Shown here: positions 24,600 through 32,923 of the stretch, piece after piece
Numbering within the stretch: position 1 is the stretch's first letter
Layout of the letters: the number at the start of each line of letters is the position of its first letter
Assembly: GCA_049517655.1 (NCBI GenBank)
Contig: JBEKRQ010000002.1
Location: 682,001-746,000 of the forward strand
Source: UBA11358 sp049517655
GTDB taxonomy: Bacteria; Verrucomicrobiota; Verrucomicrobiia; Limisphaerales; UBA11358
DNA: 64,000 nucleotides
Direction of reading: 5' to 3'
Translations under genes and position numbers: made by a program
Notes under the pieces: model-generated
The model's database searches: none
Told to the model about the DNA's origin: nothing
The model's input: the letters and a program-made list of their open reading frames with translations, nothing else

Positions 24600-27500
24600 A
24601 TGAAAAATTACCCGTTCAAAATATTCCGTCACATGCTGCAAGCTCTCGCCACGAGTTTGCTCGCCACGCTGGTTCTGGCGACCGTCAGCTTTTCCAGTTA
24701 CGCCGGGGTGCCCGTGCAGATCCATCCCGGCCAAGGTGTGGAGTTTGTCCAGGTGGACTTTATCTATGGCACGGAGCTGGTCGTCAGCAACTCGGACACG
24801 GGCCAGATGATTGTGGACCCGGCCGCCGTCGTGGCCAATTCCGGCAAGCCATTCGGGTACATTAACGTCGGGACCTCCGACGGCTGGGTGGCATACAACT
24901 TGCCGATCGTGTCGAACTTTCCCTACGCCAGTATTCGCACCGCGTTCAAGCTCCCCACGCCCTCGGGCGTGCCGCTGACCATGTTGGGCGCGTACGTGCT
25001 CTTGTCCGACGAGCCGTTGACCAGCTTCACCGGCGGTTCCTTCGATTATTGGCCCGTCGGCAAGAGCACCTACAACGCGGGCGGCGTGGTGGATCAACCG
25101 CCGAGCGGACCGATTCTTCCGCCCGCTGCCAATTTGACCGCAACCTACTCCGGCCCCAACAAGACGATTGCGATTCTATGCCAACCCTCCCATCCGAATG
25201 TGCAGGCGGCCAATAACCAATGCTGGCCCTGCGCCGTGGCCAACAGCCTGCAATGGCTGGAAAACCTTTATGGCATCGTCGTTCCGCATGACGACGTGCC
25301 CGGCATCTACAATGTCTCCAGCAACAAGTTCTTTCCTCCGAACTCATTGCCGGCCCAGTTGGATTACTATATGCAACGCAATGCCTCAAGCCGCACCGTG
25401 GGCAACCCGACGATAGACCAGTTCGCCCTGAAGGGCAAACTCGCGTATATGGTCCACAACGGTCTGGGTGGCCTGATCGTGCAACACCAGGCGCTCGCTC
25501 TGGACATGACGGCGAACTTCACGACCAATGGCCTGACGTCCACCTTTATGGGGCCGCCAACGTTCGAGTTCATTCTAACCAATCTGCTCAACGGCGCGGA
25601 TGTGGAATTGGCTTACGACTTCTTTCCTGCCATGCCCGGCATACCCTGTCCGGGACCCGGTACGGGGTGTTTCACAGGGCATGCTGGGGATGTGGTTGCA
25701 GCCGGCTTCAATACGACGAATCAGCCTTACATCATGTTTGCGTCTGATATGTGTTCAACTGATGTGGATACCAACGATAACAAAGGGACCAGTGTTGATT
25801 ACACCTTGGTGACCGGCCCCGACGGCTGTGGGTATTACCATCTCCCAAGCATGCCAAGCGGCGCCCCGAATGGGCCAATCATCAAAGTCGTGGTAGCTGG
25901 AATGCCCAGCCCGGGGATGCTGAATGAGGAATATGGCCAACTGCCGGGCTGCCGCCTTTTCTTGAACAGCACGAACGCGTTCGGCGGCGACCGCGCCTCG
26001 GATTTCAACTGGTCAAGTCCGCAGGGCTCGCCTGCCATCGCTGATGATTTCCTTGCCGATGGCCGGCCCATTGTAAAGGTGCGCTGGTGGGGATCTTATC
26101 TCAACGGCCACAATCTGGGAGACGAGGACGCCTTCGTGCTGTCGCTCTACACCGATTTCCCCACCAACACCTTCAGCCGGCCGGCGGCCTGTCTCTGCGC
26201 CACTTACATCGCGCCCTTGGACAAAATCAGTGTAACCAATACCTTTTTGGCGGGACTTGACGGAAAAACCATCTACGAGTACAGCGTTGACCTCTGCGAC
26301 ACGTGCCTCTACTCCAGCATCACCAATGGCCCCGCCGCGCCCACGCCGTGGGCCTTTCTGGAGATGAGCAACACGGTTTACTGGCTCGCAATTGAAGCCG
26401 AGCGGGGCCGCACCTTTACCTTCACCACCAACGCAGTTTGGACGAACTACCCGTCGGGCAAGTCCACGCTGTCGGAGCATTTCTGGGGCTGGCACACCAG
26501 TCCTTGCAGCAACCTGGACGCCTCCGTCACCGGCGCGCTGACCACCAACCTCAGTTGGACGATGAACACGAATCTGTTCGGTGAATTGGACCAAGCCTTC
26601 GAGCTTTTGACGTTCGCTCCACCACTATCCGCTCTGATCCTCAATACCCTCTGGTCGCAACGCCCCGATTGGACGTGCGACGGGGTCGCTGTTCTGACGA
26701 CTGACGGCAGTGGCTCGCAGATCGTCGCCGACGACTTTGCCGCCTACTCCACCAACCGCATCTCATGCTACTACATCTGGGGCGCGTGGCTCAACGACCG
26801 GTATGATCCAAACGCCAGCTTCCGCCTGCGCATTTACAGCGATGTCCCCGCGTCCGGCAACCAACCCAGTCACCCGGGCACAAAATTATGGGAGAAAACC
26901 TTCACGGTCCCGCCAACGAACACCATGCAGGCGACGCTGACTTCAAACGCCAATTACTGGTCGGCGACCGTGATAGCCTCCAACCTCTGCGAATCATTCT
27001 GGGATCCATCACAATCGGCAGGCATGGGGAATGCCACGAAAGACAGCAGGCTTTATCAATATCGCTTGTACATGCCGACGAATTACCAGTTTATCCAGAC
27101 CAACGGGCAAATCTACTGGCTCTCCGTCACGGCGCTCAACACGACCAACCGATTCGGCTGGAAGACAACCATAACCAACGACCACCACATGGACGACGCC
27201 GTGTTTGCCACGCAGTCCAGCCCGCCGGCGTCAGGCTGGACAAACCTCCATTATCCGACGAATCATCCTTTCGCCGGGCAAACGATGGACATGGCGTTTG
27301 CGCTGACCACACCTCTGATCGTCTCTTGCTCCTACTCTTGCGGCGGAATCACCCTCAGCCGGTCACCCCTGCCACCGGAATCAGTCACTCTATCCGGATC
27401 CTCCACGTGGTTGGTGGATGTCGGCCCTGCCGGCGAGGCCTGTGACACTGATACCAACGGTCTTGACGATGTGTCCGCGGAAATCGTGCAACTGACCCTC

Positions 27501-28052
27501 TCCGGCACCTCTTCGCTCGGCCCGGTGACCGTGCGGATTCGCGATCAGAACCAGTCTCCATACCAGCCATCTTTGGGTCGGATCGAAGAGATGATCAATT
27601 CCGTGACCAACCGCCTTGACGTGCCGCCTTTTGCCCCGAGCGGATACGCCAACAGTTTCTTCGACGTTTATTTGGAAGTCCAGATCGGTACCAACATCCT
27701 GCACAGCGCCGTGCCCGTGCAGCTGAGCGCAATGATTTCCTCCGTGCCGCCTCCAATCAGTGAGGGGTACAACTCCTCAATCAGCACCATCCAGTTGTTG
27801 GACGAGAACAACAACCCGAGCGGCTACAGCCTGCAAGAGCTTTCTTACATTCCGGAGACCATCCCACCGCCGGTGATTACGGGGATCAGTGTCATTTCGC
27901 CGGGCTTGTTGGAGATCACCTGGGAAAATGGGGGCGGGTTGCAGGCTTCGCCGAGGCTGGACGGTCCAAGTTGGACAACGATCACCACAAACAGTCCGTA
28001 CATCGGCCCCATCACCGGGATGATGCAGTTCTACCGGGTGTATCAACCGTGA
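24600..28052 (+). CDS. Large exported protein with C39-like cysteine peptidase core
   Basis: From the ATG at 24600 the product has 1,150 aa, with a signal peptide ending near YAGVPVQ. Residues about 195-400 look like a papain/C39-type fold: NQCWPCAVANSLQWLENLYG with a candidate catalytic Cys near 207, and CFTGHAGDVVAAGF with the candidate His near 360. Two related modules follow, each with ADDF...WGxWL and an xIYSDxP-type strand (near 480-510 and 710-750), like a domain common in Planctomycetes and Verrucomicrobia secreted proteins. The end (SPRLDGPSWTTI and FYRVYQP) is a small beta domain found at the ends of such proteins. No PEP-CTERM is present. The substrate is unknown, and activity is an inference. 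Confidence 0.7.
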   Translation: MKNYPFKIFRHMLQALATSLLATLVLATVSFSSYAGVPVQIHPGQGVEFVQVDFIYGTELVVSNSDTGQMIVDPAAVVANSGKPFGYINVGTSDGWVAYNLPIVSNFPYASIRTAFKLPTPSGVPLTMLGAYVLLSDEPLTSFTGGSFDYWPVGKSTYNAGGVVDQPPSGPILPPAANLTATYSGPNKTIAILCQPSHPNVQAANNQCWPCAVANSLQWLENLYGIVVPHDDVPGIYNVSSNKFFPPNSLPAQLDYYMQRNASSRTVGNPTIDQFALKGKLAYMVHNGLGGLIVQHQALALDMTANFTTNGLTSTFMGPPTFEFILTNLLNGADVELAYDFFPAMPGIPCPGPGTGCFTGHAGDVVAAGFNTTNQPYIMFASDMCSTDVDTNDNKGTSVDYTLVTGPDGCGYYHLPSMPSGAPNGPIIKVVVAGMPSPGMLNEEYGQLPGCRLFLNSTNAFGGDRASDFNWSSPQGSPAIADDFLADGRPIVKVRWWGSYLNGHNLGDEDAFVLSLYTDFPTNTFSRPAACLCATYIAPLDKISVTNTFLAGLDGKTIYEYSVDLCDTCLYSSITNGPAAPTPWAFLEMSNTVYWLAIEAERGRTFTFTTNAVWTNYPSGKSTLSEHFWGWHTSPCSNLDASVTGALTTNLSWTMNTNLFGELDQAFELLTFAPPLSALILNTLWSQRPDWTCDGVAVLTTDGSGSQIVADDFAAYSTNRISCYYIWGAWLNDRYDPNASFRLRIYSDVPASGNQPSHPGTKLWEKTFTVPPTNTMQATLTSNANYWSATVIASNLCESFWDPSQSAGMGNATKDSRLYQYRLYMPTNYQFIQTNGQIYWLSVTALNTTNRFGWKTTITNDHHMDDAVFATQSSPPASGWTNLHYPTNHPFAGQTMDMAFALTTPLIVSCSYSCGGITLSRSPLPPESVTLSGSSTWLVDVGPAGEACDTDTNGLDDVSAEIVQLTLSGTSSLGPVTVRIRDQNQSPYQPSLGRIEEMINSVTNRLDVPPFAPSGYANSFFDVYLEVQIGTNILHSAVPVQLSAMISSVPPPISEGYNSSISTIQLLDENNNPSGYSLQELSYIPETIPPPVITGISVISPGLLEITWENGGGLQASPRLDGPSWTTITTNSPYIGPITGMMQFYRVYQP

Positions 28053-28056
28053 GCTT

Positions 28057-29166
28057 TCACAACATGCCAAAAACCTTTCGCAAGGCTTCCAAGCAGCGCT
28101 TATTCTCCTTCGGTGTGCCGATGGAGATGCGGATCCATTCGGGCAATTGATAGCCGCCCATGGGGCGCACAATCACGCCCAGCTTCTGCAATTCTCCGAA
28201 CACGCGCTGGCCGTCGCCGACGCGAACAAGGATGAAATTCGCCTGCGACGGGATGAATTCGAGTTTCAATTTACGGAATGCCTGCTCGAAAAATTTCAGC
28301 CCGGCAAAATTGTTCAGCCGCGTTTTGTGGACGTGTTCCGCGTCGTCCAGCGCGGCCAATGCGGCGGTTTGCGCGAGCAGATTGATGTTGAATGGCTGGC
28401 GGATTTTTTCCAGCGCGGCGACGAATTCCGGATGCCCGATGCCGTAGCCGATTCGCAATCCGGCCAAGCCGTAAATTTTTGAGAACGTCCGCATCAAAAG
28501 CAGGTTTGGTTTGGCGTCATTCCGGATTTCCGGCAGCAGATCGAGCGGTTCGTCCAAAAAATCAATATAGGCTTCGTCCATCACCAGCAGGACGTTTGCC
28601 GGCACGGCGTTGACGAAGCGCGCCAGTTCCTCGCGGCCAGCGGTGGTGCCGGTCGGGTTGTTCGGGTTCGCCACGAAAACAATGCGTGTGCGCGGTGTGA
28701 TGGCTTTGAGCATCGCGGACAAATCGTGTCCGTAATTTTTGGCCGGAACGGTAATCAGGTTCGCTCCAAACAAGGCAGTCACAATGGGATAAACTGCGAA
28801 GCAATATTGCGACACGACGACCTCCGCGCCGGGCGCGAGCAGCGCGTGCCCGACAAATTCGATGATTTCGTTCGAGCCGTTGCCGAGAATGAGGTTCTCC
28901 GGTTCGACGCCGAGTTTGGCCGCGAGTTTTTGTTTGAGATAAAACGCGTTGCCGTCGGGATACAAATTCACGCCGGCGAGCGCCTTTTGCATGGCGGCCA
29001 GCGCAAGCGGCGATGGACCAAACGGATTTTCGTTCGAAGCCAGTTTGATGATGCCGTCGAGAGGCAGGCCGAGTTCGCGGGCGACTTCTTCGATGGGACG
29101 GCCGGGCTGATAGACTGGCAAATTTTTTATGAAAGGGTTCGTTTTCAACAATTCCGGATGCTGCAA
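28057..29166 (-). CDS. hisC: Histidinol-phosphate aminotransferase
   Basis: HisC transaminates imidazole acetol phosphate in histidine synthesis. Hallmarks: KLASNENPFGPSPLALAAM near 40-58, ANPNNPTGT near 165, DEAYIDF near 198 and the PLP lysine in TFSKIYGLAGLRIGYG near 230. Length is 369 aa. The start appears to be TTG at 29166 (peptide MQHPELLKTNPF), directly after an in-frame TAG. No Shine-Dalgarno is visible because a 7-bp tandem repeat fills the upstream bases. Its stop is only four bases from the convergent secreted-protein gene's stop. Confidence 0.93.
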   Translation of the reverse strand: MQHPELLKTNPFIKNLPVYQPGRPIEEVARELGLPLDGIIKLASNENPFGPSPLALAAMQKALAGVNLYPDGNAFYLKQKLAAKLGVEPENLILGNGSNEIIEFVGHALLAPGAEVVVSQYCFAVYPIVTALFGANLITVPAKNYGHDLSAMLKAITPRTRIVFVANPNNPTGTTAGREELARFVNAVPANVLLVMDEAYIDFLDEPLDLLPEIRNDAKPNLLLMRTFSKIYGLAGLRIGYGIGHPEFVAALEKIRQPFNINLLAQTAALAALDDAEHVHKTRLNNFAGLKFFEQAFRKLKLEFIPSQANFILVRVGDGQRVFGELQKLGVIVRPMGGYQLPEWIRISIGTPKENKRCLEALRKVFGML

Positions 29167-29168
29167 CT

Positions 29169-29203
29169 AAAAGTCAAAAATTCAAAATTAAAAATTTCAG
29201 AGT
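29169..29203. repeat. Heptanucleotide tandem repeat between hisC and the pta regulatory gene
   Basis: AAAAGTC, AAAAATT, CAAAATT, AAAAATT and TCAGAGT follow with a 7-bp period. The array includes the stop codon of the upstream gene (29197-29199) and ends just before the hisC TTG start, where a ribosome-binding site would be expected. Confidence 0.7.
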
Positions 29204-30291
29204 GATTCAATGATTTTTTTGACGTTCACATTTTTGGCGACAATGTCGCAGATGAGGGAAATTTTTTCAGCGTCGGTTGGCCGTGTTTTGACGGTGATGT
29301 TATGGACTTTGGAAGCGACTTTATAGCTGTCCGCCTTTGCCAGCAGCATGGGAATGGGGATGGTCTGAATGATTTTCAAAACGTTGTCGGATGGTCGCAA
29401 GCCGCCGGTCAAGACAATGCCCGCCATTCCTTTGCTGTCCTGCAGGTCCATGCTCGCGCCCGCGGCCAGCAAAATGTCTTCGCGGTCACCGGGTGTGATG
29501 AGCAAGACTCCGCGCTTGAAAAACTGCATCGCATTATGCGCGCCCATCGCGCCAACGACAACATTGTCCACCGAAACGTCCAGCGTTGGCGGCCGGTTTA
29601 GCAATTCAGCGCGGAGTTCCTCGCGAATCAAGTCCACCGACGGATTGCAGAGAGTCTGTTCATACGGCAAAACGCCAAGCAATTCCAGTCCTTTGCGTTT
29701 GAGTCCGCGGCCAACGAACCGGGCGATTTCTGGAATTTTTTCTTCGAGCACCTTGTTGATGATGACGCCGATGATTTCGACGCCTTCCTTTTCAAACAGC
29801 GCCTGGTTGAGGCAGACTTCGTCAATCGGTTTGCCGATGCCGCCTTGCGTAACGATGATGACTTTGCAACCGAGCGTTTTCGCGACTTGGGCGTTGGACA
29901 AGTCAAAAACAGAGCCGACACCCGCGTGCCCGGAACCTTCGCACAACACAAAATCCTTTTCCCACGCCACGCGGTCGAAGGCGTTTTGGATGCGTTGGAC
30001 CAGCGCTTCGTTGTTCGCCAATTCAAGGTATTTGCGGGTAAAGGCCGGCTCGACGGCGATGGGACTCATGTCCACCAGCGGACAATTCATTCGATACACC
30101 GCATCCATGAGCACGGTGTCCTCGTCAATTTTCTGCTCCTCGATTTCAACAAACCGCTGGCCGACCGGTTTGATGTAGCCGATGCGCGGAAAATGTTGTT
30201 GTAACGCCGCGATGAGGCCGATGGCTGCGGTGGTTTTGCCGTCGTTCTGGCGCGTGGCGGCAATAAAAACGCGCGGCGTAACGGTGTTCAT
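29197..30291 (-). CDS. P-loop/DRTGG protein, equivalent to the N-terminal part of long Pta
   Basis: This 364-aa protein begins with a BioD/CobQ-like P-loop domain (RVFIAATRQNDGKTTAAIGL near 7-26). It contains VLCEGSGHAGVGSVFD near 118, and a DRTGG domain from about 210 to 330 (VDNVVVGAMGAHNAMQFF, LLITPGDREDILLA). In long phosphotransacetylases these domains precede the catalytic domain and are regulatory. Here they are a separate gene: the pta stop TAA is immediately followed by this gene's ATG. The two probably act together, but this gene comes second, the reverse of the domain order in the fused enzyme. Confidence 0.85.
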   Translation of the reverse strand: MNTVTPRVFIAATRQNDGKTTAAIGLIAALQQHFPRIGYIKPVGQRFVEIEEQKIDEDTVLMDAVYRMNCPLVDMSPIAVEPAFTRKYLELANNEALVQRIQNAFDRVAWEKDFVLCEGSGHAGVGSVFDLSNAQVAKTLGCKVIIVTQGGIGKPIDEVCLNQALFEKEGVEIIGVIINKVLEEKIPEIARFVGRGLKRKGLELLGVLPYEQTLCNPSVDLIREELRAELLNRPPTLDVSVDNVVVGAMGAHNAMQFFKRGVLLITPGDREDILLAAGASMDLQDSKGMAGIVLTGGLRPSDNVLKIIQTIPIPMLLAKADSYKVASKVHNITVKTRPTDAEKISLICDIVAKNVNVKKIIESL

Positions 30292-31344
30292 TTATTCTCC
30301 CGGCAAATGTGCGTCCGCGCCCGGATAGAGCTTTTGATAATTCACAGCCATCGCGCCAACGATTGCGGCGACCCCGAGAATGTCGTGCGCGTTCGAGCCG
30401 CGCGAAACGTCCGCAGCGGGCCGGTTCAACCCCAGTAAAATCTGGCCGTAAGCGTTCCCGTGGCCGACGAGCCGCACCAGTTTGCTGGCAATGTTGCCGG
30501 AGTTGAGATCGGGAAAAATCAGCACGTTCGCGCGCCCGGCAACCCTGCTCTCCTGCAATTTGCGCACGGCGATTTCAGGGACGAGCGCGGCGTCCACCTG
30601 CAATTCACCGTCGAAATCGGCTTCCAAAAACAACTGCTCGGCCTTGCGTTTGGCCATGGCAGTGGCCGCTTGAACTTTTCCAACGAGTGGATGCGACGCG
30701 CTGCCTTTGGTTGAAAATGAAAGCATCGCCACGCGCGGTCGCACACCATGCAAATGTCGCGCAAGCCAGGCGGTGGAAACTGCGATGTCAGCCAGTTGAT
30801 CCACGGTTGGATCGGGAACGACGCCGCAATCGGCCATGAACAACACACCATCCTCGCCGATGCGTGTGTCCTCAACTTCCATGACCATGCAACTCGACGC
30901 CGTGGTGATGTCCGGTACCACTTTGATGATTTGAAACAGAGGTCGCAGCAGGCTGCTGATGATATGTGACGCCCCGGAAACTATTCCGTCTGCCTGGCGC
31001 ATCGCCAGCATCATCGTGCCGAAATAGTTTGGCTGCATCATCGCCTCGCGCGCTTCGGTGACGCGAAGCCCTTTTTCACGACGAAGCGAAAAGAACCGCT
31101 TGGCGAAATTTTCAAAATCTTCACTTTTAGCGGGATTGATGACGCGGATGCCGTCGAGCGGAATGTTCAAGCCTTCGGCGATTTCCTTCACTTTCGCCTG
31201 ATCGCCAAGCACGATGGGTGCGCCAAGTTGCAGCGCCTGAAATTGCCGCACTGCCTGCAAAATGCGCGGTTCCTCGCCTTCGGGAAACACCACCCGTTTC
31301 GGGTGCCGTTGTAATTTTTCAATGACATTGCCTATGAAACGCAT
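30292..31344 (-). CDS. pta: Phosphate acetyltransferase
   Basis: This is the 350-aa catalytic domain of Pta, interconverting acetyl-CoA and acetyl phosphate. Evidence: KRVVFPEGEEPRILQAV near 17-33, GIVSGASHIISSLLRPLFQI near 120, MADCGVVPDPTVDQLADIA near 170, SFSTKGSASHP near 210 and ANVLIFPDLNSGNI near 274. The short form without the P-loop part is common. The regulatory-type partner is encoded by the next gene without any gap. No ackA is visible in the window. Confidence 0.94.
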   Translation of the reverse strand: MRFIGNVIEKLQRHPKRVVFPEGEEPRILQAVRQFQALQLGAPIVLGDQAKVKEIAEGLNIPLDGIRVINPAKSEDFENFAKRFFSLRREKGLRVTEAREAMMQPNYFGTMMLAMRQADGIVSGASHIISSLLRPLFQIIKVVPDITTASSCMVMEVEDTRIGEDGVLFMADCGVVPDPTVDQLADIAVSTAWLARHLHGVRPRVAMLSFSTKGSASHPLVGKVQAATAMAKRKAEQLFLEADFDGELQVDAALVPEIAVRKLQESRVAGRANVLIFPDLNSGNIASKLVRLVGHGNAYGQILLGLNRPAADVSRGSNAHDILGVAAIVGAMAVNYQKLYPGADAHLPGE

Positions 31345-31405
31345 GACGATAGATTAGCCGCGAAACATGAAACTGCAAAATGAATTTGCCGCGAAAAAGT
31401 TGATG

Positions 31406-31433
31406 AGTCCAATGTCCAAAGTCCAAAGTGAAT
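31406..31433. repeat. Heptanucleotide tandem repeat upstream of pta
   Basis: AGTCCAA, TGTCCAA, AGTCCAA and AGTGAAT in 7-bp register. The consensus AGTCCAA is the same as in the array at 20311-20342. It is 60 bases upstream of the pta start. Confidence 0.7.
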
Positions 31434-31457
31434 GACAGCGGGTAGTGTGGTATAGTT

Positions 31458-31617
31458 TGGTAGGGCGAGGCTGCTGACGAGCCGAATCTTTGGTCGGGAC
31501 GCATGGCTCGCCTCGGCGCAGCTTGGCGAAGCCCGGGCCTCATGCGTCCATTTGTTGGGACGGACATTCCAGTGGGATATCACTACCTTTCGGCTCGCGA
31601 GGACGCTCGCCTCACAA
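31458..31617. repeat. Nested palindromic element upstream of alr
   Basis: The outer arms GGCGAGGCTGCTGACGAGCC (left) and, on the other strand, GGCGAGCGTCCTCGCGAGCC (right) are imperfect inverted copies. The inner arms are GGACGCATG (31497-31505) and CATGCGTCC (31541-31549). Between them are further GC-rich partial repeats. About 160 bp in all, it fills nearly half of the 348-bp gap between pta and alr. It resembles a miniature inverted-repeat element with no coding capacity. The remaining bases up to alr show no clear promoter. Confidence 0.6.
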
Positions 31618-31692
31618 GATTGCAAACTATGCCACTACTGATTTTTCGTGCCATTTGACACGTTTCGTGGTTAAACAGCTTTCAGCGATTTA

Positions 31693-32907
31693 ATGGACTT
31701 CGATTCGATAACTTTTCCGTTGCGCCCGGCGTGGACCGAGATTGACCTCGGCAAACTGCGGCGCAACTTGCAGCTCATCCGCCGCGATCTGCCGCACAAT
31801 GTGCAATTAATGGCTGTTGTGAAGGATGAAGCCTATGGTCACGGCGCGCTCGACGTGGCGCGCATCGCACTCGAAGAAGGCGCATGGGGGTTTGGCTTGA
31901 GCACGCTCGAAGAGGCGATGGCTCTGCGCGATGCGGGCATCACCGCGCCGTTGCTGTTGCTCGGCGAACGACAGGAAGCCGAATTACCGTGGTGCGTCGA
32001 ACACGACCTGACGGTCTGTGTCAATGAGCCTCATACCGTCCGCAAACTCGCGCGCGCCGCTGCGTCCGCCAACAAACGCGTGCCGGTGCATGTGAAAATT
32101 CACACCGGCATGAGCCGCTTCGGCGTGCGCTGGGACGAGGCGCTGCCGCTCATCGAACAGATTTGCGCGGAAAAATCACTCTCACTCGAAGGCGTAATGA
32201 CGCACTTCGCGCAATCAGATGAAACGGAAAAGACCTTCGCCAACTTGCAATTCTCCCGTTTCAACGAAGTCCTCCAAAGCATGGCCAAACGCGGCATCAA
32301 GGTAAAATATCGGCACACGTGTAACAGCGGCGGCTTCCTTGATCTGCCGCACGCACACCTCGACATGGTCCGCGTCGGCATTTTGATGTATGGCGTTTTC
32401 CCATCGTCAGTCTGCCGGCGGATTCAGGGCATCGAACCGGTGATGTCGGTCAAGGCGCGCATCGCAGCGATCCAAAAATTGAAGCCCGGCGAAGTGGTCG
32501 GTTATGGAATGCGTTACACCGCGCCGTCGGAACGGCGGATTGCCGTGTTGCCGATCGGTTACGGCGACGGGTTTCCGCGCGTGCGCAACCAGGGCGGCGC
32601 GCTCATCCACGGCAAACGCGCCCCGCTCATCGGCGGCATCGCCATGGACGCGCTGATGGTGGACATCACGGACATTCCCGAAGCGCAGATGTGGGACGAA
32701 GCTGTCATCATGGGCCGGCAAGGCAACGAGGAAATCTCCGTCCACGATATGGCGAAGCTGAAAAACTCGGTGAGCTACGACGTGTTGACGGGCTGGCGGT
32801 TGCGCTTGCGGAGAAAATCTGTGAACGGCACGAAGCAAACCGGGACACTAATTTCGCGAATGGACGCGAATCCAGGCAGCACAAAATCAATTGGTGCAAA
32901 TTCGTGA
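31693..32907 (+). CDS. alr: Alanine racemase
   Basis: Alr makes D-alanine for peptidoglycan using PLP. The N-terminal PLP-lysine motif is MAVVKDEAYGHG near 38-49. Other hallmarks are HVKIHTGMSRFGVRWDE near 134, the catalytic-Tyr region VGYGMRYTAPSERRIAVLPI with GYGDGF near 270-295, and GGIAMDALMVDIT near 315. The conserved end is SYDVLTGWRLRLRR. Thereafter about 35 residues (from VNGTKQTGTLISRMDA on) come from an inverted repeat at 32844-32917 that also gives the stop. Total 404 aa. Confidence 0.94.
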   Translation: MDFDSITFPLRPAWTEIDLGKLRRNLQLIRRDLPHNVQLMAVVKDEAYGHGALDVARIALEEGAWGFGLSTLEEAMALRDAGITAPLLLLGERQEAELPWCVEHDLTVCVNEPHTVRKLARAAASANKRVPVHVKIHTGMSRFGVRWDEALPLIEQICAEKSLSLEGVMTHFAQSDETEKTFANLQFSRFNEVLQSMAKRGIKVKYRHTCNSGGFLDLPHAHLDMVRVGILMYGVFPSSVCRRIQGIEPVMSVKARIAAIQKLKPGEVVGYGMRYTAPSERRIAVLPIGYGDGFPRVRNQGGALIHGKRAPLIGGIAMDALMVDITDIPEAQMWDEAVIMGRQGNEEISVHDMAKLKNSVSYDVLTGWRLRLRRKSVNGTKQTGTLISRMDANPGSTKSIGANS

Positions 32908-32917
32908 AATTCGCGTC
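32844..32917. repeat. Inverted repeat forming the 3' end of alr
   Basis: GACACTAATTTCGCGAATGG and ACGCGAAT form the left arm. The right arm, read on the opposite strand, is GACGCGAATTTCACGAATTT and GCACCAATT. Each arm is built of short units like TTCGCGAAT. The element overlaps the last codons and stop of alr and ends seven bases before the next gene's ATG. Confidence 0.75.
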
Positions 32918-32923
32918 AAACCC

